A stretch of 64,000 bases of DNA from CAILZL01 sp050181835. GTDB lineage: Bacteria; Pseudomonadota; Gammaproteobacteria; Steroidobacterales; Steroidobacteraceae. The notes below the pieces were generated by a model, which saw nothing but the letters and a program-made list of their open reading frames with translations, did no database searches and was not told where the DNA came from. Both the position numbers and the translations under genes were made by a program. Below, in pieces: positions 35,000 through 43,297 of this stretch; positions within the stretch are counted from its first letter, which is position 1; each line of letters begins with the position of its first letter. Location: NCBI GenBank assembly GCA_050181835.1, contig JBFXCU010000002.1:124001-188000 (forward strand), in the 5' to 3' direction.

Positions 35000-35022
35000 C
35001 CACAACAATTAAGTGGTTGTGG
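35000..35022 (+). other. Small stem-loop upstream of EPS export gene
   Basis: CCACAAC and GTTGTGG form a 7-bp stem with a 9-nt loop. No T-run follows. It lies 25 bp after the VPLPA-CTERM stop and 25 bp before the export-protein start, and may be a transcript-processing or regulatory structure. Confidence 0.35.
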
Positions 35023-35046
35023 CATTGTTAAATAAGTGAAATACAT

Positions 35047-35634
35047 ATGTCACACAGTGGTGATCTTACAAGCAGTCTTTGGGTAGGGTTAATCAAGCTA
35101 ATCGCGTTGGGGTCTGTTTGGCTTACCGCCGGACTTGCTCAAGCGGATGAGGTTGGGTATCAGATTCAACCAGGGGATGTCCTGCATGTTTCGGTTTGGA
35201 AAGAAACTGACTTGCAAGCAGAGTTGCTGGTGCGCCCTGATGGTGGCATTTCTTTTCCGCTAGCGGGTGATCTGATTGTCAGTGGCTTAAGCGTCGCGCA
35301 GGTATCAGATGCCATAGCCGAGCGTATCAAGCGTTATGTACCCGATCCAGTGGTCACCGCGGAGATCAAGGCCATCGGCGGCAATCGCATTTATGTGGTA
35401 GGCAAAGTCAATAAGCCAGGTGAATTCACCTTCAACCGCCAATTGGATGTCATGCAAGTATTGAGTTTAGCCGGTGGCGGTACCGCGTTTGCGTCGTTGT
35501 CTGATATTCGCATCTTGCGGCGCGAAAATGGCAAACAGATCGCGCTTCGCTTTGACTATACCGACCTTGAGAAAGGCAAGGCACTGGACAAAAACATCTT
35601 GCTCAAGAGCGGTGATACGGTGGTAGTGCCGTGA
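35047..35634 (+). CDS. Exosortase-system polysaccharide export protein (Wza/KpsD-like)
   Basis: A 195-residue periplasmic/outer-membrane EPS export protein. A signal peptide ends GLAQADE. A poly_export domain (YQIQPGDVLHVSVWKE ... VRPDGGISFPLAGDL ... VPDPVVTAEI) and a SLBB-type domain (NRIYVVGKVNKPGEF ... VMQVLSLAGGGTAFA) follow, ending SGDTVVVP. This short form is typical of PEP-CTERM/EPS loci. No lipobox cysteine is visible, unlike E. coli Wza. It opens a tight run of EPS assembly genes (gaps of 15, -1 and 6 bp). The role is to guide the polymer through the periplasm and outer membrane with the next-encoded barrel. Confidence 0.92.
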   Translation: MSHSGDLTSSLWVGLIKLIALGSVWLTAGLAQADEVGYQIQPGDVLHVSVWKETDLQAELLVRPDGGISFPLAGDLIVSGLSVAQVSDAIAERIKRYVPDPVVTAEIKAIGGNRIYVVGKVNKPGEFTFNRQLDVMQVLSLAGGGTAFASLSDIRILRRENGKQIALRFDYTDLEKGKALDKNILLKSGDTVVVP

Positions 35635-35649
35635 TGCTGACCATCGGTT

Positions 35650-36819
35650 ATGGTCATGGTTAAGCAAATGGCGCGAATTTTAATGGCGTCCGGTATGGTG
35701 GCAGGCATGTCCTTCGGCATGCCTACATATGCCGGTGGATGGGGTACAACTGGCTCAGTGCAGCTCGCTGGTAACTACGATGACAATGCACGTTTGTCGA
35801 CGCTAAACGTGGTTTCCGCTGCGAGTGGTAGTTCGGATTTATCTGCTAAGTTGCTGTATCAGGACGACAGCTTTCTATGCAGTATAAATCCGCGGATGTT
35901 GGCTCTTCGTTATGACGGTGACAGAACTTTGAATCGCACTGAAGGATATTTGACGTTGCTAGCAAGGCGAACTACTGAAACTGGTAGTAATAGCGTTTCC
36001 TTGGCAGGTACTTCGGATACAACCTTGACCAGTGAACTGGGAACAACAGGGCTGTCGGAAATTAACAAGCAGCGGCGTAATGTTGCGACGACTATAAATA
36101 CGCAATGGGATGTGACAGAAAAATTTTCCACCAGTACACAACTATATGCGGCGGCGAATCGCTACATTGACGCCAAGCAGACAGGTCTGGTCGATTACAA
36201 CTATGGTTCTGTGCTGATCAATTCAGTCTATCAATGGACAAATCAATCCAGTCTATCGTTACAGGCTTCTGCGGGGAAATTGCAGGTGCCGGAATATGCT
36301 CGACTTAATAAAACTAATCAGTCTGTAACGCTGGGGTACGTCGTGCAGTGGTCACCGCAATGGAGTAGTAACGTTTCGCTCGGTCCTTCACGTATACAAA
36401 CCAGAAGTGGTACTCAGTCTGGCTCCGTGTACAACATCGGCTTTAGTCGAGAAGCGGAGCGATCGATGTTTTCTGCCAGTGTGGCGCGGGAAGTAACGCC
36501 GAACGGCTTTGGCTCACTCAGTCAACGTGAGAAATATCAATTTAACTGGAATGTGCAACTGACAGACCGCTGGAGTAGTAACTGGTCGGCGACGGCAATT
36601 CGCAATGAGAATATCGCAGAGAGCGGTGCGCCGGCGGGGGATCGACTGACCTATAGCGATATAAGCGGCAGTGTGACGTGGCGTATTACTCCAACGTGGG
36701 GCACCGCCTTCACCATAGGGCAGACGCGGCAACGCGTTGGTGACAATCAGACAACTGCGGCTCGCAATCATGCGGTGTTAAGCATCAGTTGGAACGGGCT
36801 ATTAAGGCAGTTGCACTAA
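35650..36819 (+). CDS. Outer-membrane beta-barrel protein of EPS export
   Basis: A 389-residue barrel. A signal peptide ends GMPTYAG (the true start may be the ATG at 35656 or 35668). About 14–16 amphipathic strands follow, for example GSVQLAGNYDDNARL, QTVTLGYVV-like segments and WRITPTWGTAFTIGQTRQ. It resembles the EpsL-like/TIGR03016-type outer-membrane proteins found next to the export protein in exosortase-linked EPS loci, though it is shorter than many. Position directly after the export gene and before the chain-length gene (TAATG overlap) supports a role as outer-membrane channel for the polysaccharide. Confidence 0.82.
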   Translation: MVMVKQMARILMASGMVAGMSFGMPTYAGGWGTTGSVQLAGNYDDNARLSTLNVVSAASGSSDLSAKLLYQDDSFLCSINPRMLALRYDGDRTLNRTEGYLTLLARRTTETGSNSVSLAGTSDTTLTSELGTTGLSEINKQRRNVATTINTQWDVTEKFSTSTQLYAAANRYIDAKQTGLVDYNYGSVLINSVYQWTNQSSLSLQASAGKLQVPEYARLNKTNQSVTLGYVVQWSPQWSSNVSLGPSRIQTRSGTQSGSVYNIGFSREAERSMFSASVAREVTPNGFGSLSQREKYQFNWNVQLTDRWSSNWSATAIRNENIAESGAPAGDRLTYSDISGSVTWRITPTWGTAFTIGQTRQRVGDNQTTAARNHAVLSISWNGLLRQLH

Positions 36820-38591
36820 TGAGTAAAGCAATGACAAACAATAATATGTCGACGATCATGAATCTAACAGAGTGGGTAGTAGCGCTGCGCCGTCGTTCGA
36901 CGCTGATGGTGCTGATATTTTCCACGGTGACGGTGTTGGCATTGTTAACTGCGTTCCTGTGGCCTGCTACATATCAGGCTTCAGGTACGATATTGATCGA
37001 GCAGCAGGAGCTGCCAAGTGATTTGGTGCGGTCGACCATATCTAGCTATGCCGACCAGCGTATTCAGGTGATTCGTCAGCAAGTCATGACCACCGAAAAG
37101 CTTTTCAATATTATCCAGAAATACGACTTGTATCCTGACGAGCGTAAGAAAAAACCCCGTGAGTTTGTGCTTAATAAAATGAAAGCCGATATGGGTTTCA
37201 ACATGATCAGTGCCGATGTTATCGACCCCCGCTCTGGCAATCCCACTAAGGCCACAATTGCATTCGCGATTAGCTTTAAGCACCGTTCGGCTAATCTCGC
37301 CGCCAAAGTAGCCAATGAAATGGTGTCACTGTACCTGCAGCAAAATATCGATAGCCGCAAGCAGCATACCGCCGATGCCACTGGGTTTTTAAATGATGAG
37401 GCGGATCGGCTCAACAAAGACATCACGGTGCAGCAAGCGACCCTGGAGGAATATAAGAATCAGCACGTCAAGGAACTGCCAGAGCAGGCACAGCTGAATA
37501 TGCAGCTAATGAATCGCAATAGCGATGACCTGCGTGCTATGGAAGCTCGTTTGAGTTCGCTGGCACAACAGGCAGTGTATCTCGATGGACAGCTGGCGCA
37601 GTTAAGCCCCAGCTCACAGGTCTATACGTCAACGGGTGAACGCGTGTTGTCTCCTTCTGACAGACTAAAGTTCTTGCGTACCGAATTAGCACGGGTATCT
37701 GGTTTGTACTCCACGGATCATCCTGATGTGTTGCGCATGCAGCGCGAAATCGCCGGGCTAGAGGCAAAAGTAGGTGAGAGCCTGTCGCCGAATGAATTGC
37801 GTCGACAATTTAATGAAGCTACTACCAAGTTGGCTGTAGCTAGAGAGCGCTATTCAACCCAGCATCCGGATGTGACAAAGCTGCAGCGTACTGTGGATGC
37901 GTTGCAATCACAGTTACAGCAAGCTAGTGTCGGTGCCGCCGCAGCGGTAACTGAACAACAAACGCCAGACAATCCGGCATATATTCAAATCAAGGCACAA
38001 CGCGAGGCCAATGCTGCTGAACAGACATCGTTATTTCGTCAACGTAATCAATTGCAACAGTTGGCCGCAGAATATGAGCGGCGACTGACCAATAGTCCGG
38101 CGGTGGAGCGCGAATACAGCACCATGCTGCGTGATCTTGAAAACAATCAACTTAAGTACCGTGAAGTACGCCAAAAGCAATTGGAAGCCGAGGTCTCGCA
38201 AAATATGGAGAACGAGCGTAAGGGAGAGCGGTTTACTTTAATCGAGCCACCACTGACCCCAGAAGAGCCATACAGTCCTAACCGTATTATTATTATTGTG
38301 TTGGGTATGATGCTGGCGGTTGCTGCTGCGATGGCGGCACTTGTACTGCTCGAAGTAAATACCGGCAGTGTTCGCAATCGACGCGATTTGGAGGCATTGC
38401 TGAGCGTGCCACCGCTTGCAATCCTGCCGTGGATTGATACACAGGAAGATCGTGTATTGCGCAGCCGACACCGTCGTTACACATTGATCGGTGCTACTGC
38501 CAGTGTGATATTGGCTGCTACTATGCTGCATCTATTCTTCCGGCCACTGGATGTTTTGTGGCATGTTGCTTTGCGACGACTAACGGGTTAA
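36819..38591 (+). CDS. EPS chain-length determinant (Wzz/EpsF-like)
   Basis: A 590-residue inner-membrane co-polymerase. An N-terminal transmembrane helix (about residues 30–50) precedes a long periplasmic coiled-coil domain with the Wzz signature (YQASGTILIEQQELPSDL at the start). A Pro-rich segment (LIEPPLTPEEPYSPNR) precedes a second transmembrane helix (IIIIVLGMMLAVAAAMAALV). A further hydrophobic segment lies near the C-terminus (GATASVILAATMLHLFF), giving a probable third helix. It matches the exosortase-associated chain-length class (GumC/EpsF). The start ATG overlaps the barrel stop (TAATG), which suggests translational coupling. It would work with the BY-kinase encoded 6 bp downstream. 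Confidence 0.93.
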   Translation: MSKAMTNNNMSTIMNLTEWVVALRRRSTLMVLIFSTVTVLALLTAFLWPATYQASGTILIEQQELPSDLVRSTISSYADQRIQVIRQQVMTTEKLFNIIQKYDLYPDERKKKPREFVLNKMKADMGFNMISADVIDPRSGNPTKATIAFAISFKHRSANLAAKVANEMVSLYLQQNIDSRKQHTADATGFLNDEADRLNKDITVQQATLEEYKNQHVKELPEQAQLNMQLMNRNSDDLRAMEARLSSLAQQAVYLDGQLAQLSPSSQVYTSTGERVLSPSDRLKFLRTELARVSGLYSTDHPDVLRMQREIAGLEAKVGESLSPNELRRQFNEATTKLAVARERYSTQHPDVTKLQRTVDALQSQLQQASVGAAAAVTEQQTPDNPAYIQIKAQREANAAEQTSLFRQRNQLQQLAAEYERRLTNSPAVEREYSTMLRDLENNQLKYREVRQKQLEAEVSQNMENERKGERFTLIEPPLTPEEPYSPNRIIIIVLGMMLAVAAAMAALVLLEVNTGSVRNRRDLEALLSVPPLAILPWIDTQEDRVLRSRHRRYTLIGATASVILAATMLHLFFRPLDVLWHVALRRLTG

Positions 38592-38597
38592 TGAATC

Positions 38598-39425
38598 ATG
38601 GAACCAAACAATAGGCTTTTTGATATGGCTCAGGCGCGGCGAGCAATGACTGATCACCACGTTGGTGTGTCGGACATGCCAGTGGCAACTGATGGTGATG
38701 CTAACGACCACCTCAGCTTTACTGACACCATTGCTTTCCGTTCGCCAGTCATCACGGTTGATCGTGACGCATTGACAAAGAATCGTGTGCTGCCGCCCGG
38801 CGCGGGTGGTGCTCATGGTCACCCCTATAAAATGTTACGTACCCAGGTGCTGCGGCGCCTTTCGCAGCTTGGTGCGAATACGTTAGCGGTGATGAGTCCG
38901 ACTAAAGGTGCGGGAAAAACACTTACGGCAATCAATCTCGCCATTGCTATTGCAGCGGAGACTGACCGTACTGCCTTGCTAGTAGATATGGATTTGCGTA
39001 ACCCGAATATTCATCTTCGTTTTGGCTTCACGCCAGAAATGGGTGTTGAAGAATGCCTAATTTCTAGACATCCGTTGCAGGATGCAATGGTAAAAATAAA
39101 TGGCTACGAGAGGTTGACCATTCTTCCGGCTAAGCGTCGGATTGATAATTCTTCAGAATTGCTTAGTGATCTGCATGCAGAAAAGACTATTGACGAAATG
39201 CGGTTACGCTACGCCAATCGCGTTATCATTTTTGATCTGCCACCTGTGTTACAAGCCGATGATGCACTGGCCTTCTCACGCTATGTTCAGGCCGGATTAC
39301 TGGTGGTAAGTGAAGGAGCTACTCAGCGTGACGATGTGACGAGAACAATCGAATTGCTGCACGACTTAAAGATTGTCGGTACTGTATTGAATGGTGCGCG
39401 CGAAAAAGTGCAGGCATACTATTGA
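38598..39425 (+). CDS. BY-type tyrosine kinase of EPS assembly (CpsD/EpsG-like)
   Basis: A 275-residue cytoplasmic P-loop ATPase. An N-terminal variable part (1–75) precedes PYKMLRTQVLRRL, the typical lead-in. Walker A is in SPTKGAGKTLTAI (about 100–112), Walker A' in LLVDMDLRNPN (127–137) and Walker B in VIIFDLPPVLQADDAL. The C-terminus has only two tyrosines (AYY) rather than a long Tyr cluster. It phosphorylates itself in cycles that control polymer length together with the Wzz-like membrane partner encoded immediately upstream. Confidence 0.92.
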   Translation: MEPNNRLFDMAQARRAMTDHHVGVSDMPVATDGDANDHLSFTDTIAFRSPVITVDRDALTKNRVLPPGAGGAHGHPYKMLRTQVLRRLSQLGANTLAVMSPTKGAGKTLTAINLAIAIAAETDRTALLVDMDLRNPNIHLRFGFTPEMGVEECLISRHPLQDAMVKINGYERLTILPAKRRIDNSSELLSDLHAEKTIDEMRLRYANRVIIFDLPPVLQADDALAFSRYVQAGLLVVSEGATQRDDVTRTIELLHDLKIVGTVLNGAREKVQAYY

Positions 39426-39483
39426 TAAATTCCACCGCGATATGAGGCTGGTGCTGTAATTTTGTCTGCACGCTGTTTCGGTC

Positions 39484-40440
39484 ATGGCATCAGCCGCGGA
39501 ACAAGGAGTCAACACGACGACACAGTGTGTGGTTGTTAATCTGAATGATTCGCAGAGTGAGGCGGTTGGTGATTACTACCAACTGCGACGTAATATCCCG
39601 CTAGAAAATATGATCCAAGCGAGAACGCACAACAATGCTGCTACTTTAAGCGAAGCAGAATTTAAGTTACTACAGGAACAATTGAATGAGCAAATTCCTG
39701 CAGCAGTGCAGGCGTATGTGCTGACGTGGTTGCAGCCCTATCGTGTGGCATGTATGTCAATCACGAGCGCAGTGGCCTTAGACTACAACCAGAAATATTG
39801 TAGCGATGGTTGTAAGCTAACTCAGGAAAGTCGCTACTGTGAATCGGCCAGGAACCAGCCAATGTTAGAGTTGTGGCTGCGACCAATCATGATGCTGGCG
39901 GCGACAAATTTGGATAATTCCCGCATGCTCATTGACTGCGGCATTTGCAGCCGATGGTACGATGCCAAGGTCTACGGCATACCTGTCGACCACTGATGAT
40001 ATGACGTGCAATGTACGCAGTAGTCGCAATGCGCTAACAGAAGCACTGGTCGGCAGCACGATGAGTATTCGGCGTACTGTCAAGCCCGTGGTCGGTGCCA
40101 CTGATGTTATGTTTTACTTCATAGGTGCGGTTCAGGTGCCAGGCCTGACGAGCAACCGAATTAGACCCGACGCAGTAGCTGATCATTTGACATCAATCGG
40201 CGGTGCGCTTCTGGATACAGCCCAGATGAGTAGCCTGCGCTGGCTGGAAGCCGGGCGCTACCGGCAGCTACGGCACTGTGGTTGAGCCGTATAATTTTTT
40301 CAGAAAAGTTCCTCGATCCGTTAATCGTTATGCAGCACTTTCTGGCTGGCGAAACACTGACTGAAGCCTGCTGGAAAAGTGTGGCGATGCCGGGACAGGG
40401 GTAGTTTATTGGTGAACCATTGGCAAGATCCCATACGTGA
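39484..40440 (+). pseudogene. Decayed TIGR03790-family gene
   Basis: Fragments in successive frames align in order with the TIGR03790 family of unknown function. VVVNLNDSQSEAVGDYYQLRR, VQAYVLTWLQPYRVACMSIT and LIDCGI are in the first frame (39484–about 39943). AADGTMPRSTAYLSTTDD, DVMFYFIGAVQVPGL and ADHLTSIGG ... SSLRWLEAG are in the second. ATGSYGTVVEPYNFF follows after another shift near 40252. VMQHFLAGETLTEACWKSVAMPGQG follows a third shift near 40325. A TAG at 40402–40404 then precedes FIGEPLARS. At least three frameshifts and one nonsense codon indicate a dead gene. It sits between the BY-kinase and the first glycosyltransferase. Confidence 0.87.
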
Positions 40441-40513
40441 TTAAATATTGTTCGTGGTGCGTAGCATAGTGCTGATTACCGCAGGAGCAAAAACGTCAAA
40501 GTGATGCTAACGA

Positions 40514-40555
40514 ATTGTCATATATATGTATGACATCCTGCGTGTGAATGACAAT
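40514..40555. promoter_or_regulatory. Nested inverted repeats upstream of glycosyltransferase
   Basis: TGTCATA-N6-TATGACA (40516–40535) sits inside a wider ATTGTCAT ... ATGACAAT pair (40514–40521 and 40548–40555). The half-sites are those of the recurring TGTCA/TGACA dyad, but the spacing is 10 nt between TGTCA and TGACA, not 6. The region 40441–40671 has no supported gene and must hold the promoter of the glycosyltransferase at 40672. Confidence 0.45.
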
Positions 40556-40671
40556 TATCGTGTTGAAGTGAAGTCGTATCGTCACAATGACGTAACTCCG
40601 CAATCCTAAGCTGCAACTCACGCGCTAACTGCTGATGGCAGGCATGCGACCGTACGTAGCGAGGAATGGTC

Positions 40672-42102
40672 ATGAATGTAGTTGTTAATGCAGCCGATGT
40701 AGTAATCGACGACCATCTGGCTTCGGATAATTCCGAAGCGGAATTTTCCGTTGTTACATCAAGCAAATTGCAAGTTACCGATACGGTAGTAAAATTCCAT
40801 AAAGTAAACCAAACTGAAAAGTCTGCTAGCGATGAAAGTATTTCTGGCTTACGAGTGACGTTTGTCAATCGCTATTTCTACCCAGATATGTCGGCCACTA
40901 GTCAGATGTTATTTGATCTAGCAAGACGTTTGGTTAAGCACGGGGTTGAGGTCAATGTCGTCTGCTCGCGGCAGCTGTATAATGACGCGCACGCGAAATT
41001 GTCATCGTTCCAAACAGTTGAAGGAATTAAAGTATATCGCGTTGCCACCACCTTATTTGGGCGCAGTCGACTATGTGGGCGTGCTCTTGACTACCTTAGT
41101 TTCTACGTAACGGCCACTCAGAAGTTACTCTCACTTACGAGCCGTGGTGACATATTAGTCGCCAAGACTGATCCGCCACTCATTTCCTTGGCAGTTGCGA
41201 CGGTTGCCAAACTGAAAGGAGCAAGGTTGGTCAATTGGATACAGGACTTATTCCCCGAAGTTGCCACGCACTTGGGTCAGCCAATGCCGCGCTGGCTTGG
41301 TGTGACACTCGAAAGCTTACGTGACCTGTCATTACGTATGGCAAGTGCGAATGTTGTTATCGGCGAACGCATGAAATGTTATGTGATGCAACGGCAGGTG
41401 GCGGCTGAAAAAATACACGTTGTCCAGAACTGGGCCGATGGCCAATATCTCGAGCCAATGCCAGCAAACAGTAGTGTGATGCGGATTTCTTTAGGTTTGC
41501 AAAAAAAGTTTGTAGTGGGCTACTCAGGAAACTTGGGTCGGGCGCATGAATTCGAGACAATTCTCTGTGCCGCGCAAGCCTTGCGTAACGAAGCTGACGT
41601 AGTGTTTTTGATGATCGGTGGCGGTATCAATATGCAGCAATTGAAAACACAGGTGGCGCTCCATAAGCTAGGAAATTTTATTTTTATGCCTTATCAACCG
41701 CGTGAACTGTTGGCGGATAGCATGGCAGCGGCCGATGTGCATTTGATTTCACTGTTGCCATCACTTGAAGGGTTTATTGTGCCCAGCAAATTCTACGGGA
41801 TTCTGGCAACAGGACGGCCAGCTATAGTGATTGGCGATACCGATGGTGAGTTGGCTCGCGTTATTCGTCGGGAAAAATGTGGAGAAGCAGTGAGAGTGGG
41901 CGACTGGGATGCACTGGTCAGTGCAATTTGGCTAATGAAGCAGGAGCCAGAATACCGCCAACAGCTGGGTGCACGGGCACGTACCATTTTTCTGGGTAAT
42001 TATACAGCGGATCAAGGAGCGAGAAAGTGGGTTGAGCTGTTTGTGGAGTTGTTGCGAATTGATTTTGAAAAAAGGCCAGGCGCTGTGACTGTTGTCGCGT
42101 AA
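40672..42102 (+). CDS. Glycosyltransferase family 4 (WcaI/WbuB-like)
   Basis: A 476-residue GT-B fold enzyme. After an unusual, probably disordered N-terminal extension of about 60 residues, the family start (LRVTFVNRYFYPDMSATSQML) appears. A donor-domain core follows (KFVVGYSGNLGRAHEFETIL) with the terminal motif SLEGFIVPSKFYGILATGRP, in which E-x7-E-type residues contact the nucleotide sugar. The NWIQDLFPE segment is typical of WcaI/WbuB-like fucosyl- or N-acetylfucosaminyltransferases. With gmd and fcl in the window, fucose transfer is possible but unproven. An ATG at 40666 is an alternative start two codons upstream. Confidence 0.87.
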   Translation: MNVVVNAADVVIDDHLASDNSEAEFSVVTSSKLQVTDTVVKFHKVNQTEKSASDESISGLRVTFVNRYFYPDMSATSQMLFDLARRLVKHGVEVNVVCSRQLYNDAHAKLSSFQTVEGIKVYRVATTLFGRSRLCGRALDYLSFYVTATQKLLSLTSRGDILVAKTDPPLISLAVATVAKLKGARLVNWIQDLFPEVATHLGQPMPRWLGVTLESLRDLSLRMASANVVIGERMKCYVMQRQVAAEKIHVVQNWADGQYLEPMPANSSVMRISLGLQKKFVVGYSGNLGRAHEFETILCAAQALRNEADVVFLMIGGGINMQQLKTQVALHKLGNFIFMPYQPRELLADSMAAADVHLISLLPSLEGFIVPSKFYGILATGRPAIVIGDTDGELARVIRREKCGEAVRVGDWDALVSAIWLMKQEPEYRQQLGARARTIFLGNYTADQGARKWVELFVELLRIDFEKRPGAVTVVA

Positions 42103-42118
42103 TACTATCTACGCGGAT

Positions 42119-43297
42119 ATGGACTCAAGGGGGTGGTATAGACTGGTTATGACGCTGACGCTGCTGGTGGGAGGCTTTAGTGCGAGCTCATATGCGACCT
42201 CGCTGTATTCGATAGGTAATAGTCTTAGTAATGATATGTACCCTGATGGCCTGCAGTTGCTAGCGCAGGATTCTGGGTTATCTCTGGATGTCAGCTATCA
42301 TATTCGTAGCTCCGCATCATTGACTTACATGCTCAAATATTCAGCGGATGTAACACTGGCACGTCCGTCGACCCATGATGTGGCTTTGGTAACACACAGC
42401 TTTGATGCAATCGCATTGGAGCCCTATGCGGGGTTTGATTCGCCTACCTATGTGAGCGAACGCGATGCAATTATCGCAATTATTGAGCGAGTGCTGCAGG
42501 CCAATGCCGGGCAAGCAACCTTTTATCTCTATTCGGCTTGGCCGAACCAGGCTGACACAGGTGGCGACTTTGATGCGTATTGGCGTAGGCCATGGACGGG
42601 TGATGTCCTGTCCACACCGGTGCAGTCGCGTTCGTTCTATGATGCTTTATTAACTGAGCTGCGGGCTCATTTTGAAAATCGCGCTAGCTTGCGCGTCATT
42701 CCTATCGGAGATGTTCTAGCGAGGATCGATCGCGACGCCAAGGCGGGATTCATACCCAATTTGACCGATATGAGCATGCTTTATCGGGATTCAATCCACA
42801 TGGGTGAAGTAGGGCGTTTCGTGGCGGCTTCAACCGTTATTTCCACGTTGTATCAGAGGCAGTCATCTGCTAGTTCGGCGATGAACGCATATCAATTCAA
42901 TGACGGTGTAGCTCAGCTTACCGAAGCGCTTGCATTGCAGCTGGAGCAGATTATCTGGTCGGAGGTTGCGGCCGATGACCGTACCCGTGCTGGCGGCGCA
43001 TCTAGTAGCAGCTCGGCAAGTAGCTCTAATTCTAGTTCCAGTGCGGCCAATAGTTCGAGTTCAGGCTCAAGCGACTCAAGCAGTGTTAGCAGCAGTTCCA
43101 GTTCAGACGGTTCCTCCAGCAGTGCGGCGGCAAGTAGTGCCTCCGCTAAATCGAGCGTCGCTGCTAATAGTGGTAGAGGATCAGTGGATAGCATGTCGCT
43201 GATCATGTTATTGCTTATTTTTTCAGCGCGGCAGTATGCTCGTTCGCAAGCTGTGCTTATCGATGTTGACGCAAGACGGAATTTCAGCCAATCCTAG
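42119..43297 (+). CDS. Secreted SGNH-type hydrolase with polyserine linker and sorting-like tail
   Basis: A 392-residue exported protein. A signal peptide ends SASSYA. The SGNH block I is LYSIGNSLSND (candidate nucleophile S35) and block V is YRDSIHMGEVG (D224/H227), as in GDSL/SGNH esterases. A polyserine linker runs at about residues 293–345. A short hydrophobic stretch preceded by GRGSVDS and followed by ARQYARSQ resembles a GlyGly-CTERM (rhombosortase) tail more than a VPLPA tail. It might deacetylate the exopolysaccharide. The start ATG follows the previous stop by 16 bp; a TTG at 42092 is also in frame. The last 75 bp overlap the 3' end of the convergent gene. Confidence 0.76.
   Translation: MDSRGWYRLVMTLTLLVGGFSASSYATSLYSIGNSLSNDMYPDGLQLLAQDSGLSLDVSYHIRSSASLTYMLKYSADVTLARPSTHDVALVTHSFDAIALEPYAGFDSPTYVSERDAIIAIIERVLQANAGQATFYLYSAWPNQADTGGDFDAYWRRPWTGDVLSTPVQSRSFYDALLTELRAHFENRASLRVIPIGDVLARIDRDAKAGFIPNLTDMSMLYRDSIHMGEVGRFVAASTVISTLYQRQSSASSAMNAYQFNDGVAQLTEALALQLEQIIWSEVAADDRTRAGGASSSSSASSSNSSSSAANSSSSGSSDSSSVSSSSSSDGSSSSAAASSASAKSSVAANSGRGSVDSMSLIMLLLIFSARQYARSQAVLIDVDARRNFSQS

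Noticed and set aside
42913..43206. Minus-strand Leu/Glu-rich frame opposite the SGNH polyserine linker
   Set aside because: It is the antisense of repeated serine codons, which create a long open frame without selection.
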